Assembly: GCF_008728515.1 (NCBI RefSeq)
Contig: NC_044986.1
Location: forward strand, 58,393,159 to 58,457,158
Origin: Papio anubis
Taxonomy: Eukaryota > Chordata > Mammalia > Primates > Cercopithecidae
DNA length: 64,000 bases
Direction: 5' to 3'
The notes under the pieces were generated by a model, which was given only the letters and a program-made list of their open reading frames with translations, was not told the DNA's origin and did no database searches. This document shows, piece by piece, positions 12,577 through 25,370 of the stretch; the first letter of the stretch is position 1; the number at the start of each line of letters is the position of its first letter. Made by a program: the position numbers and the translations under genes.

Positions 12577-13110
12577 TCATTTAATAAATATTTACTGAAC
12601 ACTTAAAATGTGCCAAGTCCAATGCTAGGTGATGGGCATTCAATGGTAAACAAGATTCAGCATTACATTCTGATGCAGCCAGAATGAAAAAAAAGGTAGG
12701 CATAGGAATAAACCAAATACCAGCATTTGCAAGTTGGAATGCAACTTTTTCTATGAAAGAAACAAAGGAGATGAGAAAACTGAGGACCTGTGGTAGGTAG
12801 GTGAACTGGGGAAGGATTTTCTGAGGAGGTAACAGTTATCCAGTCATAAAAGAATCTAGCCAAGCAAAGAATGCAGGAAAATATTCCAAGCAGAGTGAGT
12901 ATGTGCAAAGGGAGGGCTGAAGGAAAACCAGTGTGGCTGGTGCACAACAGGCAAGCAGCAAGCATGGTGCAATGCAAGGCTGGAAATACAGGGAGTGATG
13001 AGCTCACCTGGAGGCTCTGTGAGCCCTGGAAGAGGGGTGCATTTAATTCTTAGCAGGAAAGTTGATAAAAAGTGGAATGATAGGGTCTGATTTACATTAA
13101 TTTCCCAGGG
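12577..13110 (-). repeat. L2 LINE fragment, antisense
   Basis: Reverse complement of the L2 3' end (CATTTAATAAATATTTACTGAACAC.. GTGCCAAGTCCAATGCTAGG) followed by L2 body sequence (GTGCAAAGGGAGGGCTGA, CCAGTGTGGCTGG, GGGTCTGATTTACATT). Same family and strand as the copy at 15395-17600. Confidence 0.75.
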
Positions 13111-13118
13111 ACAAAGGC

Positions 13119-13610
13119 TGTCTTCTTGACCAAACTCCAGCCACACTCCTCTGAGTCCTTTTCTCAACTAGGCCTCAACCTGGCCCTCTAAGGACCTGAA
13201 CAAACACTAGCATTGTTTTTTGCAGCTCAAAGTTGCATCCCTAAGATGTCTTCTTAAAGTGCCTGCCTGAGAAAACTCAAGGCTGACAAAAGAACTTATT
13301 GTTTGTTCCAGCCAAGAGCTGAAAACAGTGCCTTTGTCTTTCAGTCTCTGTGGGAGGGTAGGAGACTAATTTTGATAAATACCAGCTAGAACACCCAGGT
13401 GGGTTCCACATGGACCAATCCCCCCTTCCCACTATCTGGAACTTTTCACTTAGCTAACTCTGAGCCTGACTCAACCTCTCCCAATTTCCTCATTCTCCCT
13501 TCAAAATGCCCAGTCGCCTCTACACAAATCAAAGTTGAGTGCAGTTCATGTGTGACTCTTCTTACTGTAATAGCATATTACTGATTCAAATCTGTCCTTA
13601 CCACTTTAAT
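13119..13610 (+). repeat. Probable ERVL-type LTR
   Basis: A block starting TGTCTTCTTGACC and ending near TCTGTCCTTACCACTTTAA that I recognise as a dispersed LTR-like repeat (internal GACCAATCCCCCCTTCCCAC and CCTCTCCCAATTTCCTCATT). No internal retroviral sequence is attached. The family name is uncertain. Confidence 0.42.
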
Positions 13611-13877
13611 TAGCATCCAGCTTTGTTTATTTTTCACAGAATGAATCTCCTTCTTCTGGTTATCTACATCAGAGATTTGAGGGTTTTATCTATAGTGTGA
13701 GGACATGGAGGACTTCATTACACTCATTCCATTTTTTTTCCATTATAGTTCCCTTTGTGGTACTTATGTTAAAATAGCACTCTTACCAAAACACCTAGAA
13801 TTTCTCATGATGAATTTCATACTCTGGCACTTCGTGGTGATAAAAAGTGAATTTATGTTCAGTAACAACTGTATTTT

Positions 13878-14183
13878 CTTTTTTTTCTTTTTTTTTTTTT
13901 TTTGAGACGGAGTCTCACTCTGTCACCCAGGCTGGAGTGCAGTGGCGCGATCTTGGCTCACTGCAAGCTCCGCCTCCCAGGTTCATGCCATTCTTCTGCC
14001 TCAGCTTCCTGAGTAGCTGGGACTACAGGCACCTGCCACCACACCTGCCTAATTTTTCGTATTTTTAGTAGAGATTGGGTTTCACCATGTTAGCCAGAAT
14101 GGTCTCGATCTCCTGACCTCGTGATCCGCCCGCCTTGGCCTCCCAAAGTGCTGGGATTACAGGAGTGAGCCACCGCGCCCGGC
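13878..14183 (-). repeat. AluY SINE, antisense
   Basis: Complete Alu with a T-rich head, flanked by a perfect 14-bp duplication AACAACTGTATTTT at 13864-13877 and 14184-14197. Confidence 0.93.
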
Positions 14184-14921
14184 AACAACTGTATTTTGTA
14201 TGCTAGTAATCCTAATTTTTTTCATGATTTTCTTGATTTTATTTTATTTTTCAAATCAGTAAAATCTCAAAACATCAATGAGTATATTAAAAGAGAGAGA
14301 GAGACAAAGAGAGATATAGAAGACAGTGATGTCTGATGGGAATTTATATTTATTGTGCTAGGTGTTAGGTTTCATAAACCTCCTTTGTTTCTTACTAAAT
14401 CTTTAATAAGATCTCTGTATTACAAAGAAAAAATATGCATACACTTAGTAAGTATGCAATGTATGCATGCACTTCAATAAATAACAGCATACTCCATAGA
14501 ATACTACTCCCTGGGAGAATGCCTCTTGGCTTTTACTATATAGTCATTACAGACCAAAGATAATTCTCTATACCCAGTGTTTTCGGTCAATGCTTATATA
14601 AGAAAATTTATGTTTCTGTCTCCATATTTCAACATAACATTTTAAACAAAACAATGCATGAGTATATTTTTGAGTTACAGTTCTGAACTGGTATAATGTC
14701 AGACTCACACTTAGGCTTTTCAAAAGTTCACTATGTATCAACAAATCTTTACTGCTGCTAGAACTAAGAGAGGGACAAGTGGCCATTCTCTGCTATTATT
14801 CACTTATTCTGAACAAGTTTCTACAGTGTCTTTCACAGTAAGCTCTTATTTTCCCCTATTGTTCACAAAATGAATCCCAAAAAAGTTGAAGTATTAAAAC
14901 TGTGGAGAAAGAACCAAAGTA

Positions 14922-15086
14922 GGCTGGGCGTGGTGGCTCACGCCTATAATCCCAGAACTTTGGGAGGTTGAGGCAGGAGAATCGCTTGAACCCGGGAGGT
15001 GGAGTTTGCAGTGAGCCAAGATCGTGCCACTGCACCACAGCCTGAGTGACAGAAAGAGATCCTGTCTCAAAAATAAATAAATAAAA
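14922..15086 (+). repeat. Alu with internal deletion
   Basis: The left-arm start (GGCTGGGCGTGGTGGCTCACG) runs to TTTGGGAGGTTGAGGCAGGA, then jumps to right-arm sequence (GAATCGCTTGAACCCGGGAG), losing about 130 bp; tail AATAAATAAATA. This is the pattern expected from arm-to-arm recombination. Confidence 0.82.
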
Positions 15087-15394
15087 AGCAATCTAAGTAA
15101 TTGAGAACAGCAACTACAATGGAAGAGCAAATGTGATTACACACGAACTGCCCACTAACGTTCATATTAGTTGTTTGGTTATCAGGGTTCAATATGTTAA
15201 GCACTATCCCAACATCATAATTTGTCCCTGATAAATGAGTTTTATGGAACTATATTTTAGAAAACTAAACAGGACTTTTAAATTGATAACACATTATAAT
15301 GTTTCCCACTTAAAATAATGGGAAGTAGACTCACTGTGAGCACTTTAGGGCAGAATATGTTGTTTTCAAGAAAAGATTATTGACAATAAGTGGG

Positions 15395-17600
15395 GTTTGC
15401 CTGCATTTGCCAGGCACTGTTCCAGGTGTTAAAACTACAATAATCAACGAAATGGGGGAGGAGAATGTATAAATATGTAAACATACATTTATATATTTAT
15501 CTACTTTTCCTGTCTTATACAGGAAGAAAAATAGATAGAAAAATATATATCAGGCCCATGAAGCTAAGTAAAGCATAGTGAAGGGATTAAGGTGAGGGGA
15601 GACTGCTATTTCAGATGGCCCAAGGAGAAGAAGGCCTATCTGCAAAAGTAACACTTGAGTGAAAATCTGTAAGGAAGAAAGGAGCCACAAGAAGAACAGA
15701 AGGAAGAGTATTTCAGGTAGAGGACAATACATATAAAGGCTAAGGTGAGTACATGCTAGGTGTGTTTGACAAACAAGGAGGACAGTGTGACTGGAGTAGT
15801 GAAGGAGGCAGAGTGATTTGAGATGTCCAAAAGGTAAGTAGGGGGCAGACAGACAGTCAATACCACAGTCCTGGTGGGGCATGGTAAGGAACAGTGGATT
15901 TGGAGTGAAATGTGCAGCAAATGGTAGGTTCCGAGCAGAGTCATGTACCATGATCTGACTTGTATCAAAATTAAATGATCCCTCTGGCTGCTGTGTGGAG
16001 AACAGACTACACAGGCCAGGAGTGAAAAATGGAGACATCGACTAAAAGGCTACTGAAACTGACCAGGCAAGAGCTGTTGCAGGCCTGGAACAGAATGGTG
16101 GTGGTGGGGTGGTGAGAAGTGGTTCAGATTCCTGATACATTCTCTAAGTTTCAGTGCAAAGACAGGATGTGAAAGCAAGGAAAGAATTAAAGACATCTCC
16201 AAGGCTTCTGGTCCAAGCAACCAGAAAAATGGAATTGTTATTAACTGAAATGAGGCTGACTGAGAGAGAAACAGATACAGGAGGTAAGAATTCAGTTTGG
16301 GGCAAGTACGTTTGAGACTGTTTTTGATATCTAGATCATTATTTGAGATTGTTTTCAGTATCTAGATGCAGCCAGGCAACTGGATATATGAGTCTGGAGT
16401 TAGAAGAGGAATAGGTATTGGAGATATAAATTTGGGAGTTATCAGTATATACATGAAATTTAATGAAAGTTAGGTGAAATCCAAGGACCAAATACTGGGA
16501 CACGAGCACTCCATTAAATGAAGAGCAATGAACAAAGGAGACAGGCAATGAATAAATGGTTACTGAGGTCGAAGAAAACTCAAGAAAGTGTCATTCTAGA
16601 CGGCATATAAAAATAGTATTTCAAGGAGAGTGATCAATTGTGTTAATACCAAAAGGTCCAGGAAACTGACAATCAAATGTTGCAACATTAGATCACTGTT
16701 GACCCTGACGAGTAGTTTCTGTAGGACAGGATGGAGGTAACATGAGGTAAGCCAAATGAAATGGTTCAATAGAGAATGGCAGAAGAGGAAGTGGAGATAG
16801 GAATATAAAAAATTATTTTCCAAGAAGGATAGTTAAGAAATTGAAAGTATTTCAGCATGTTTATAAGTATACAGAAATGATGCTGTACAAAAGTTGGTGA
16901 TGTAGGATAGGAGGGGAGGAAACATACAGGAGCCTACTGCGAGTGAGAAGATGGGATCTAGTGCACGAGTAGACAGGCCTTAGATGAGGTGAAGGCAGGT
17001 CACAAGAAAGGAAACAGCAAACGCTGAGGCAGATGTGGGTAGGCTGGCAGATCTGGAGGATGGAGCATATTTAAGTTCTCTCCCAATTACTTCAGTAGTA
17101 TCAATGACATATGAAACAAAGTCATCAGCTATGAATGAGGGGCAGAGAGAAGATATTGGCGGTTAGAGAGAAAAGACATGTGAAATACTTACCTTGAAGA
17201 GAGGTAAAGTAGAAGACTGTAGAAACAGAATTGCTCAGTCATACTGAGAACCCACTTAAGGTTAGGGATTATGTATCTCAAGTAAGACCAGGAAGTATAA
17301 CTGTGTTTTTCTCTTGCTTCTTCATCTATTCCTCAAGAGTACGAGTGCAAAGGAGCTCAAAGTAGGAGTTAACCAAGGTTGGAGTTTTTCCAAGGAAAGT
17401 ATGACAAGAGAGATGCTAGGAAAGGATAAAACAGTAAATTATGTATTCTAAGCTGGAGTCAGAGTACTGAAGGGAAGAACCTGGAAATGTGGGAGATGGT
17501 GGAGAGAGTGGGATACCTACTACAAAGATTACAGAGGACATGCAATTACTAGTAATGACAAGATCTAGAATGCAATCACGAGGTAGATGGCTGAAATTGA
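15395..17600 (-). repeat. Large L2 LINE copy, antisense (about 2.2 kb)
   Basis: The 3' end is at the low coordinate (TTTGCCAGGCACTGTTCCAGG). The body follows L2 order: GGCTGCTGTGTGGAGAACAG, GGTGGTGAGAAGTGG, GACATCTCCAAGGCTTCTGG, GAGATATAAATTTGGGAG, GTGATCAATTGTGTTAATAC. The region near 16480-16515 is the decayed counterpart of the L2 reverse-transcriptase GVPQGS block on the minus strand. All frames are broken. A long old L2 copy rather than a gene. Confidence 0.75.
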
Positions 17601-18394
17601 AAGAGGACAAAATTACTGGGGCAAGGTCATGAAACCCAGAGGTCAAGGTATTACATGGGCTAATACTTGTATTATTCTTAACACATGTATGTTAAATCTA
17701 TCAAGAAAAATATCTGAAATGGTAGGATACAGAAAGAAAGAGAATGAAGACACTTTTGGGTTTTATTTTCAGGACCAACACTGTAATTTATTCTCATTGA
17801 CCACTAAAAAAATTGGAGTAGTCTTCACGTTAGGAAGAGTCATTTCAATATACTGTAGAATGTTAAACACTGCTACTAGTGTGCACAGGAAGGAACTATG
17901 TTATTCACTGCATCTGTACTGGGTGCACTGAAGAGATGGCACGTTTCGAAGGCAATTTGTGTGGCAGAATGGACTAAAATTATGTGATAACCAAACTGTA
18001 TGTTTAAAGTTTTTTCTTGGGCCTTAAGAAATGATTGTGACTGAGACATCTTTTAACTACTTTAAGGTTAATATGTAAGACATTTACCTCTATTTCCAAT
18101 GAGTGACACATAACAACATGAAAAAAATTATTGATAGCCTCCTCTAAAAACAGTTAAACTATGATAAAGCCAAATAACAGATAATGTGGCCATCAAAATA
18201 ATTATGTAAAGACGGGAATAAATTCTGAAGAAAGTTGAATGTGCAGTATAATTATTATGTAAATATCCCCAAAAGCTAGACATTTAAAAACCTGAAAGTA
18301 AAATATCAGCTCAAACTGATAAGAAGTATTTGGTTTAGAGTAAACTATGACTAACTTTTTTTCCTTCTAGGTTCTATTTCCAAATTTCTATTAT

Positions 18395-18705
18395 TCTTTT
18401 TTTCTTTTTGTATTTTGAGACGGAGTCTCGCTCTTGTTGCCCAGGCTGCAGTGCAATGGCACGATCTCGGCTCACTGCAACCTCCACCTCTTGGGTTCAA
18501 GTGATTCTCCTGCATCAGCCTCCCAAGTAGCTGGGATTACAGGTGCTCACCACCATGCCTGGTTAATTTTTTGTATTTTTTTTTTAGTAGAGACAGAGTT
18601 TCACCACGTTGGCCAGGCTGGTCTCGAACTCCTGACCTCAGGTGATCCACCCACCTCAGCCTCCCAAATTGCTGAGATTACAGGCATGAGTGAATGCACT
18701 GGGCC
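18395..18705 (-). repeat. AluS SINE, antisense
   Basis: GAGACGGAGTCTCGCTCTTG..GTGATCCACCCACC..ATTACAGGCATGAGTGAATG; both arms, with an 11-T expansion in the middle A-rich region. Confidence 0.9.
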
Positions 18706-18774
18706 TATTATTTTTCTAACAAAATGATTAATGTGGTTAAGTGGTAACAGGATGAAAACCACCCCTAGGAATCA

Positions 18775-18985
18775 ACTGCATGCAAAGCATTGTCATACTT
18801 CATCTCTATGTGCAGTTTAAGGCACTTTGACAAGCAACATCTTTTTTAAGGTTCAAAAAAACTACTAGAGATAGGCAGGGCAGATATTTTGTTCCACATT
18901 TTCAGATGAAGAAACTGATGTTCAGTGAAGGTAACTGACTTGCCTGTAGCTAGCAAGAGGTATACTGGAAAGAGAGCCCCAGTGT
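18775..18985 (-). repeat. MIR SINE, antisense
   Basis: MIR core in reverse: TTTTCAGATGAAGAAACTGA..GTAACTGACTTGCCTGTAGC, with weaker flanks. Confidence 0.7.
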
Positions 18986-20491
18986 ATCATATTGGCTTTA
19001 TAACTCATTAAGAAATAGTTTAAGATACTTTTTCTTTTAAAACAAATAGTGACCACATTTTACTAAACTTGAAGAATTTTGAGTGCAGGGATCTATTAAC
19101 CTTTGAATTTAACAAATGACATAACTGCTGGATAATCATTTCTACAATGATTTAATTAATTATGTACAATAGTTGAGTAACTCCTTAGTTACGTTTACAA
19201 ACTGTATTATCTGTCACATCACCAAATCTTTAAGTCTCGTTCCTCAAAACATAAATAATCCATGTATTCTGAACAAGTGTTAGGATACATGTTTCATAAG
19301 TTTAATCATATTTAAAATGTAGTATTAGTGGCTTATTTTTAAGAAACAATACATCTTTTGTCAAGTAAATAATCACTCTGAAGTTTACCAGTTTTCACAA
19401 GATGATTGTTTAGAATGATGTATAGTTAAAGAATAATGTACTAAATAGTTATCAAGGAGCATAAAATAGTTAATTCAGCTATTAGATGCACTGGGAAAGT
19501 CTGGCTAAAGGAATTTTAGTAAGCTAAAGTCCACAATAAAATGAATAAATGAATCTTATCAGGGAGCATACTAAAAATTACCAAAAATGTTCACTGTCTT
19601 CTTTCAGATCAAACAGTACTTTATGGTATTCCAAGTTGCTTCATTTTTAAAACATGACTAACTACAATGCCAGTGCTTCCAAAACCAACAGTGACCTCAC
19701 TTTTAAAACATTCTTGTCAGGATAACATTTTCTTTCTAAAACATTACACTCATTCCTTTTAGCCAACCCTAATATTGAGTTCCCAAAAGTTTAATCAGCT
19801 ACATTTTTTTTCTATCAAATAGGCCAATTGTTACAACATTTTTTTGGAGGAAGGGGAATGTTATGAAAAAAAAATGGCTGCTTTAAATGGTAGTCTAAAA
19901 AATGCACTCTTGTCAGGAAGAACGGCTATATTTGGTCACATGTCATATTACTAGGGAAAATTTTATCATTTTATATGTGTCCATTTTGGTTAAAGACTAA
20001 AATCTGTATTAGAAATCTTCGCACTGACCTAGATCACTTAACTACACAAGATGATCTCCTTACGCATTCTGAATTTTAAACTCCTACCACGGTGCTGAAG
20101 TGGTCCAGTTAAGGAAGCATCAGGTAAGAGTAGTCCTGGGCTATGAGTTAACTTAGCAGTCTCTAGGGTCATACTATAGTATCAACAGAATGCTGGTATT
20201 AGAAGGACATGATTTGTGAAATGCTGTAAAAGGTTTTATTTTATCTTTTAACCAACTTTAATGGTATCAAATAAACAAATGGCATGCAAGTTTCAAGGGG
20301 GGAAATGTTCATAAAGAAAATTAGTGTTTGGATTCAAAAATAAACCAAATAGAATGAAAAATTCTGAACAGGAAAATAGATACTCCAAGATAAATATGCC
20401 TGTCTAGTAAAAAGAACTTAATGCACAAAAATTTTATTCTCAAAAATTCCTCTAGGCTTCAAAAAGAAATATAGATTAAATATGGTTTTCT

Positions 20492-20529
20492 TTTCTCTCT
20501 CTCTCTCTGTCTCTCTCTGTCTCTCTCTC
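20492..20529 (+). repeat. (CT)n / (TCTCTG)n microsatellite
   Basis: About 38 bp of CT dinucleotides interrupted by TGTC, directly abutting the Alu that follows. Confidence 0.9.
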
Positions 20530-20753
20530 GTGGCATGATCACACAGCTCACTGTAGCCTCAACCTCCCAGGCTCGGGTGATCCTCCTACTTCAGCCTCCT
20601 GGGTAGTTGGGACTAGACCTGGGCTGGTTTTTTGTATTTTTACTAGAGAAGGGTTTCACCCTGGTGCCCAGACTGGTCACGAACTCCGGGGCAATCTGCC
20701 TGCCTCAGCCTCCCAAAGTGTTGGGATTACAGGTATGAGCCACCGCCCCCGGC
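20530..20753 (-). repeat. Diverged Alu, antisense, end-truncated
   Basis: Begins inside the right arm (GTGGCATGATCACACAGCTC) after the CT tract and ends with CCACCGCCCCCGGCC; a short deletion around GGGACTAGACCTGGGC. Confidence 0.85.
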
Positions 20754-20929
20754 CTTAAATATAGTTTCTAACATCATTTAAATGATCTCCTATAAAATTA
20801 TAAACATAGTTTAAATGAAAACATGTGGCCACATTTTATAATCCTATGTCAAGTTTCTAAACCGTGAAGTTTTACCGTGAGTTTAAAAAAAAAAAAAGGC
20901 CTAGAAGAAGCACTGGTCTGGGGACAGTA

Positions 20930-21150
20930 AAAATAGTAACCATAATGGTAACAGAGCTTACTACAAAATGCTTCCTTTATAAACCAAATCCATGAATTAT
21001 CTTATTAAATCTCATAATTATCCTATGGAGTTGAGATATTATTATTTATTATTATTACAGAAGGAAAAACGAAAACTCAGGGAGTAAATTAATCTCTCTT
21101 GGGTGACAGAAGTAATAAATTACAGAAATTAAAAATTGAGTATTCGTGGC
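20930..21150 (-). repeat. MIR-like SINE, antisense
   Basis: TTATTAAATCTCATAATTATCC..CAGAAGGAAAAACGAAAACTCAGGGAG resembles the reverse MIR core, interrupted by an ATT-rich tract. Confidence 0.55.
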
Positions 21151-22399
21151 CATACAATGAAGTTTTAAACTATTTAGGAAGTACATTCACTGTTTTTACA
21201 TGCTGTAAAGGTGCATGAAACTCCAGAAATGTTTCTGAAAAGCTTTCTAAAAAGAAATGATTGTATATGAACATCTTTGCCTTTCATATGAGAAAGTAAG
21301 GGGAAAAATGTAACTTTTCTATCATATAGTGCAGTTGGATAAGAGACACTACTGGTCCTGTCATTTTTAAAATAGGAGTTTTGCTACTTAAAAAATGTAA
21401 AAATTATTGAACTGGGTAATTATCTCTAAGGTCTCTTTCTGCACTAAAACCTGTTTAAACCTGGAAATAGAATTGTTTATCTAATCATCAAAAAGAATTA
21501 ATTCCACCACCTTATGACTGAATTAAAGTACCTTCCAGCAAATCCTTGATATAATATTAATGCAGAAAAGTTTTAAAGATGGTCTAAGATCTAAGAGAAG
21601 AAAATGAAAGGTCTCTTGCCTCCTTTTAACTGACATTTATATTGGAAAGACATCTTCTATGACTGTTTTTCAGAATGTGGACTGGGACTGATTCATGGGT
21701 CATGAAATCAATTTAATGATTTACAAACAGCATTAAAAAAACTGAAAGCAACAGAATAAGAAAATGCCTGATAATTACATTGTAAATAGTAAGGGTTAAT
21801 AATTACTTCATAAAATCTATCTGCTTACATAACTGTGCACTCAGTCATGATGTAAAATGTATTTTTTTAGCATAAGCATCAATCCAAAGAGATTGAAAGA
21901 CACTATGCTAGAGTGCCAAAGTATATTTTGCATGTAATACATCTCACATGAAAAGAGTAATTTAATTAAATTTTGATGACTGGCGTTTCCAGGATCTATA
22001 CCTCAAATATTTTGCTTTTTATAATACAGTAAAATTACTGACATGCTGAAGAGCCAACTCTACGAAACATGCAAAGAAATTCTAGGAATGCAGCTTGATC
22101 AACAGTGTTCCAAAGAAACATCAACAGAAAACTATTTGTGAAGAAACAAATACAATGTTTAAAGAAGGTATCTGAAGGAAACCACGCTCCTTGGAGAAAT
22201 GGTGATTCCAAGTCTTGGCAGAAAAATACAAGGTGAAAGGGGAACTTCTTACTGTGTCAGAAAGCAAAAAAGCTATCAAAGATTAGGTTGTCTCAAAGGA
22301 TGTAGAAGTCAGTTTAACGGTTTCCCACTGATCAAAGATGAACAACTTGGGCATCAAAGAGAATAGCAGATTGAAACACAAACATTATAAAAATTCAAG

Positions 22400-22684
22400 G
22401 CTGGGTGTGGTGGCCTCACACCTGTAATCCCAGCACTTTGGGAAGCTGAGGCAAGCGAATGATTGCTTGAGCCCAGGAGGCTGAGATCAGCCTGAGCAAT
22501 GTGGTGAAACACTATCTCTACCAGAAAAATACAAAAATTAGCCACCAGGCGCAGCAGCATGTGCCAGTAGTCCTAGCTACTCAGGAGGCTGAGGCTGCAG
22601 TGAGCTGAGAGCTCCACTGCGCTCCAGACTGGGCAACAGATCCAGACTTGTCTTTAAAAAAAAAAAAAAGAAAAGAAAAGAAAA
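22400..22684 (+). repeat. AluJ SINE
   Basis: Old Alu with both arms (GGCTGGGTGTGGTGGCC..GAGGCTGCAGTGAGCTGAG) and an A13 tail followed by GAAAA repeats. Confidence 0.88.
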
Positions 22685-23597
22685 TGCAAGAGTTCAAATA
22701 AAACAACACTGATCACCTCCATGATTGCTACAGTTTCAACTTAATATTCTAAAATCTAGTAAACAGAAGAATCAGGCATTTTTTTTCTTCCCTTTCCTCC
22801 ACCAATGTTATTGTAGTTGTATCCAGAGAGTTTACAAGGACACGTTCTTTGCAAGAATTCCAGTTTGGAAGAAAAATGCAGGACAGATACATAAAGTCAC
22901 CAAATTATAATCCATAATAATAAATGATGAGCCTTGACTGTTAAAAACCATTAGATAAAAGACTGATAGAGAACTTTATACCTGATAGGTTAGGCTGGCA
23001 ACACCTAAACCCACTGATCAATTTTAACATTACTGAAAGTGGGACAAAGCCTCCTACTAGAAGCTAGTAGGAAGTACATCTAATAATATGAATAGTATTC
23101 CCCTAAAAGAGAACTGAACCTAATCAGTCCTCTAGATCTAACTGCGAGGTTATAGGAAATACAAGGGCCAGAAAAAAATGTAAAAAAAGACCACAAAGAT
23201 GCAATCAACTAAATTCAAAATATGGAAAATTCTACAAGACCTAGTCTCTTCAATAAATAATGACAAGAAAAAAATAGGACAGGAAATTGTAGTAGGTTAA
23301 AAGAAACTTAAAAGATTCACTTTAATGTAATATTGTACACCTTGTTTGGATTCCGATTTGAACAAATTTTTTTCCCAATATTGGGCAATATGAATACAGA
23401 CTGGATATAAAGGACTTATTTTTTTTTAGTTAAGTATGATAATAATCATGTGGCTTTGTTAAAAAGAGATAAAATATTTTCCATAAGAATAAAGCATGAC
23501 ATACATAGAGCAATTTAATTAGTAGATTAATAGGTAAAGAAATACCTTGACATGCACGTAGTTCCTTTCCAACAACATTTCGTTTTTTTGGTAGATA

Positions 23598-23951
23598 CAA
23601 GCTAAACATCTCTACTCTGAAAATCTGAAATGCTCCAAAATCTGAAACTTTTTGAATGCCTATATGACACCACAAGTGGAAAATTCTACACCTGACTTCA
23701 TGTGATGTTTGAAGTCAAAACTTTGTTTTATGCATAAAGTTATTAAAAATATCATGGAAAATTACCTTTAGGCTATAAGGTATGTGTATGTGTATGTATG
23801 TATATATATGTGTGTATATATATAATGTTTAGTCCTGGGTGCCATCCCCAAGTTATCTAATTATGTATATGCAAATATTCCAAAATCTGAAAAAGTCCAA
23901 ATGTAAAACACTTCTGGTGTGAGGGCTTTCAGATAAGGGATATTCAACTTG
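23598..23951 (+). repeat. Tigger-type DNA transposon (MER44/Tigger7-like)
   Basis: About 350 bp with terminal inverted-repeat-like ends: GCTAAACATCTCTACTCTGA..AAATGCTCCAAAATCTGAAA at the left, ..ATTCCAAAATCTGAAAAAG..GATAAGGGATATTCAACTTG at the right. Preceded by TA. A TATG/TGTA microsatellite (about 23786-23826) has grown inside it. Exact family uncertain. Confidence 0.6.
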
Positions 23952-24171
23952 CATTAGAATTCCAAATCACTAAAAACACTCTCAACCAACGTCCTACCTT
24001 TTAAGGAGGGTATTAAGGATACCTCAGTTGAGTAAATGTCAAATAACTAAGTTTTGTTTTTGTTTCATGATGTTTTTCCATTTATAAAGTAAACATACAC
24101 TTCACATATAATACTTTAAAATATCACAAATGTATAATTATGTCACCATAAATACAGTATTAAAAACTTAC

Positions 24172-24369
24172 AAAACAGCAGGGCTGAGGAGCAAGCACGT
24201 TTCATGATCCTCTTCTTGAAGCACTGAACTTATTTTCTTTCCTGTAGCTTTACTTATAGATGTCTTGAGTTTCTTAGCTAGCTTTCTTGGTGTGTTGGTT
24301 ATAGAAGATTCTTCTGTACAGCAACTATATACTTCCACCTTTATCTGAAAGTCTGGCCCTGCTTCATTA
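24172..24369 (-). CDS. RTKN2: RTKN2 coding exon 6 (residues 163-229)
   Basis: 198 nt, phase 2 to phase 2. It encodes the conserved NEAGPDFQIKVEVY strand (RTKN has EAGPDFELRLELY), then a Lys/Ser/Thr-rich basic segment (KKLKTSISKATGKK) and an acidic stretch (QEEDHE) ahead of CLLLSPAV. The basic stretch could be a surface or nuclear-targeting patch (inference). The acceptor is tttttag and the donor gtaagt. The length is a multiple of three, so skipping keeps the frame. Confidence 0.96.
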
Positions 24370-24464
24370 CTAAAAACAAGGGCATTCATAATGTTAGAAA
24401 TTTAACTCAGTAGAAAATAAAATTACAACATTCTTTTATGTTTATGTAACATTTAAAATCAGCA

Positions 24465-25370
24465 TTTGACATCAGGAAAATGCAAATTAAAACCACTATG
24501 AGATACTACTTCACACCCATAAGGATGGATATTATCAAAAAGGCATGAGATAAATGTTGACAAGGGTATGGAGAAAAGGGAACCCTAGTATACTGCTGGT
24601 GGAGTCATTATGGAAAGCAGTATAGAGGTTCCTAAAGAAATTAAAAATGGAACTACTACATGATCCAGCAGTCCTTCTTCTGGGTTTATACTCGAAGGAG
24701 ATAAAATCATTACCTTGTGAAATTATCTGCACTCACCTGTTCATTGCAGCATTATTCACAATAGCCAAGATACTGAAGAAACTATAAGAATGCAGCATTA
24801 TTCACAATCGCCAAGATATGTCCACCAACGGTAAAACAGATAAAGAAAATAAAGTATGTGTGTATACACACACAACAGACAACCATTCTGCCTTAAAAAA
24901 GGAGATCTTGCCATTTGCTACAACATGGATGAACTTGGAGGATATTAAGTCAAATAAGCCAAGCATAGAAATAAAAATATTGTATGATCTCAATTATATG
25001 TGGAATATTTTTTAAAAAGAGCTCAAAACCATAGAAATAGAGAATAAAACAGTGGTTACCATGGGCAAGGATTGGGGGAGAGTAAATGGGGAGATGTAGG
25101 TCAAAGGACACAAAATAGCAGATATGGAGGATGAACAAGTTTAGAGATAAATGTACTGTAACAACATGAGGACGAATGTTAATAAAATTGTGTTAGAGAG
25201 TTTTGTTATATAGATTTTAGCTGCTCTTGTCACAAAAAAGTAACTGTGAGATGACAGATGTTAATCTGTTTGATTACAGTAACATTTTACTATTTATATG
25301 TATCCTGTAACATCGTGTTATAAATCTCAAATATACACAATAAACTTTCTTTTTAAAATAAAGAAAAGAC
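24465..25370 (+). repeat. L1M-type LINE 3' end
   Basis: L1 ORF2 end-like blocks (ATGCAAATTAAAACCACTAT, ACAACATGGATGAAC, GTGGTTACCATGGGC) and an old 3' UTR. Contains an internal 28-bp near-duplication (24745-24772 and 24791-24818). It abuts exon 6 by about 100 bp. Confidence 0.78.

Larger units (their letters stand above)
11199..24171 (-). other. RTKN2: RTKN2 intron 6
   Basis: 13.0 kb with many repeats: an L1M 3' end, AluY copies, two L2 pieces, a probable LTR, several Alu copies, MIR and a Tigger-type element. Stretches where I see nothing recognisable are 14210-14900, 17610-18390, 18990-20480, 21160-22390 and 22700-23590. Confidence 0.85.

Noticed and set aside
13847..14068. Open frames with GVQWRDLGSLQAPPPRF-type peptides here and at about 20 other places
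   Set aside because: These are translated Alu sequence, usually antisense, and not genes.
15550..16038. 162-codon minus-strand frame in intron 6
   Set aside because: It lies inside the L2 copy, has no preserved domain order and is a remnant of a dead element.
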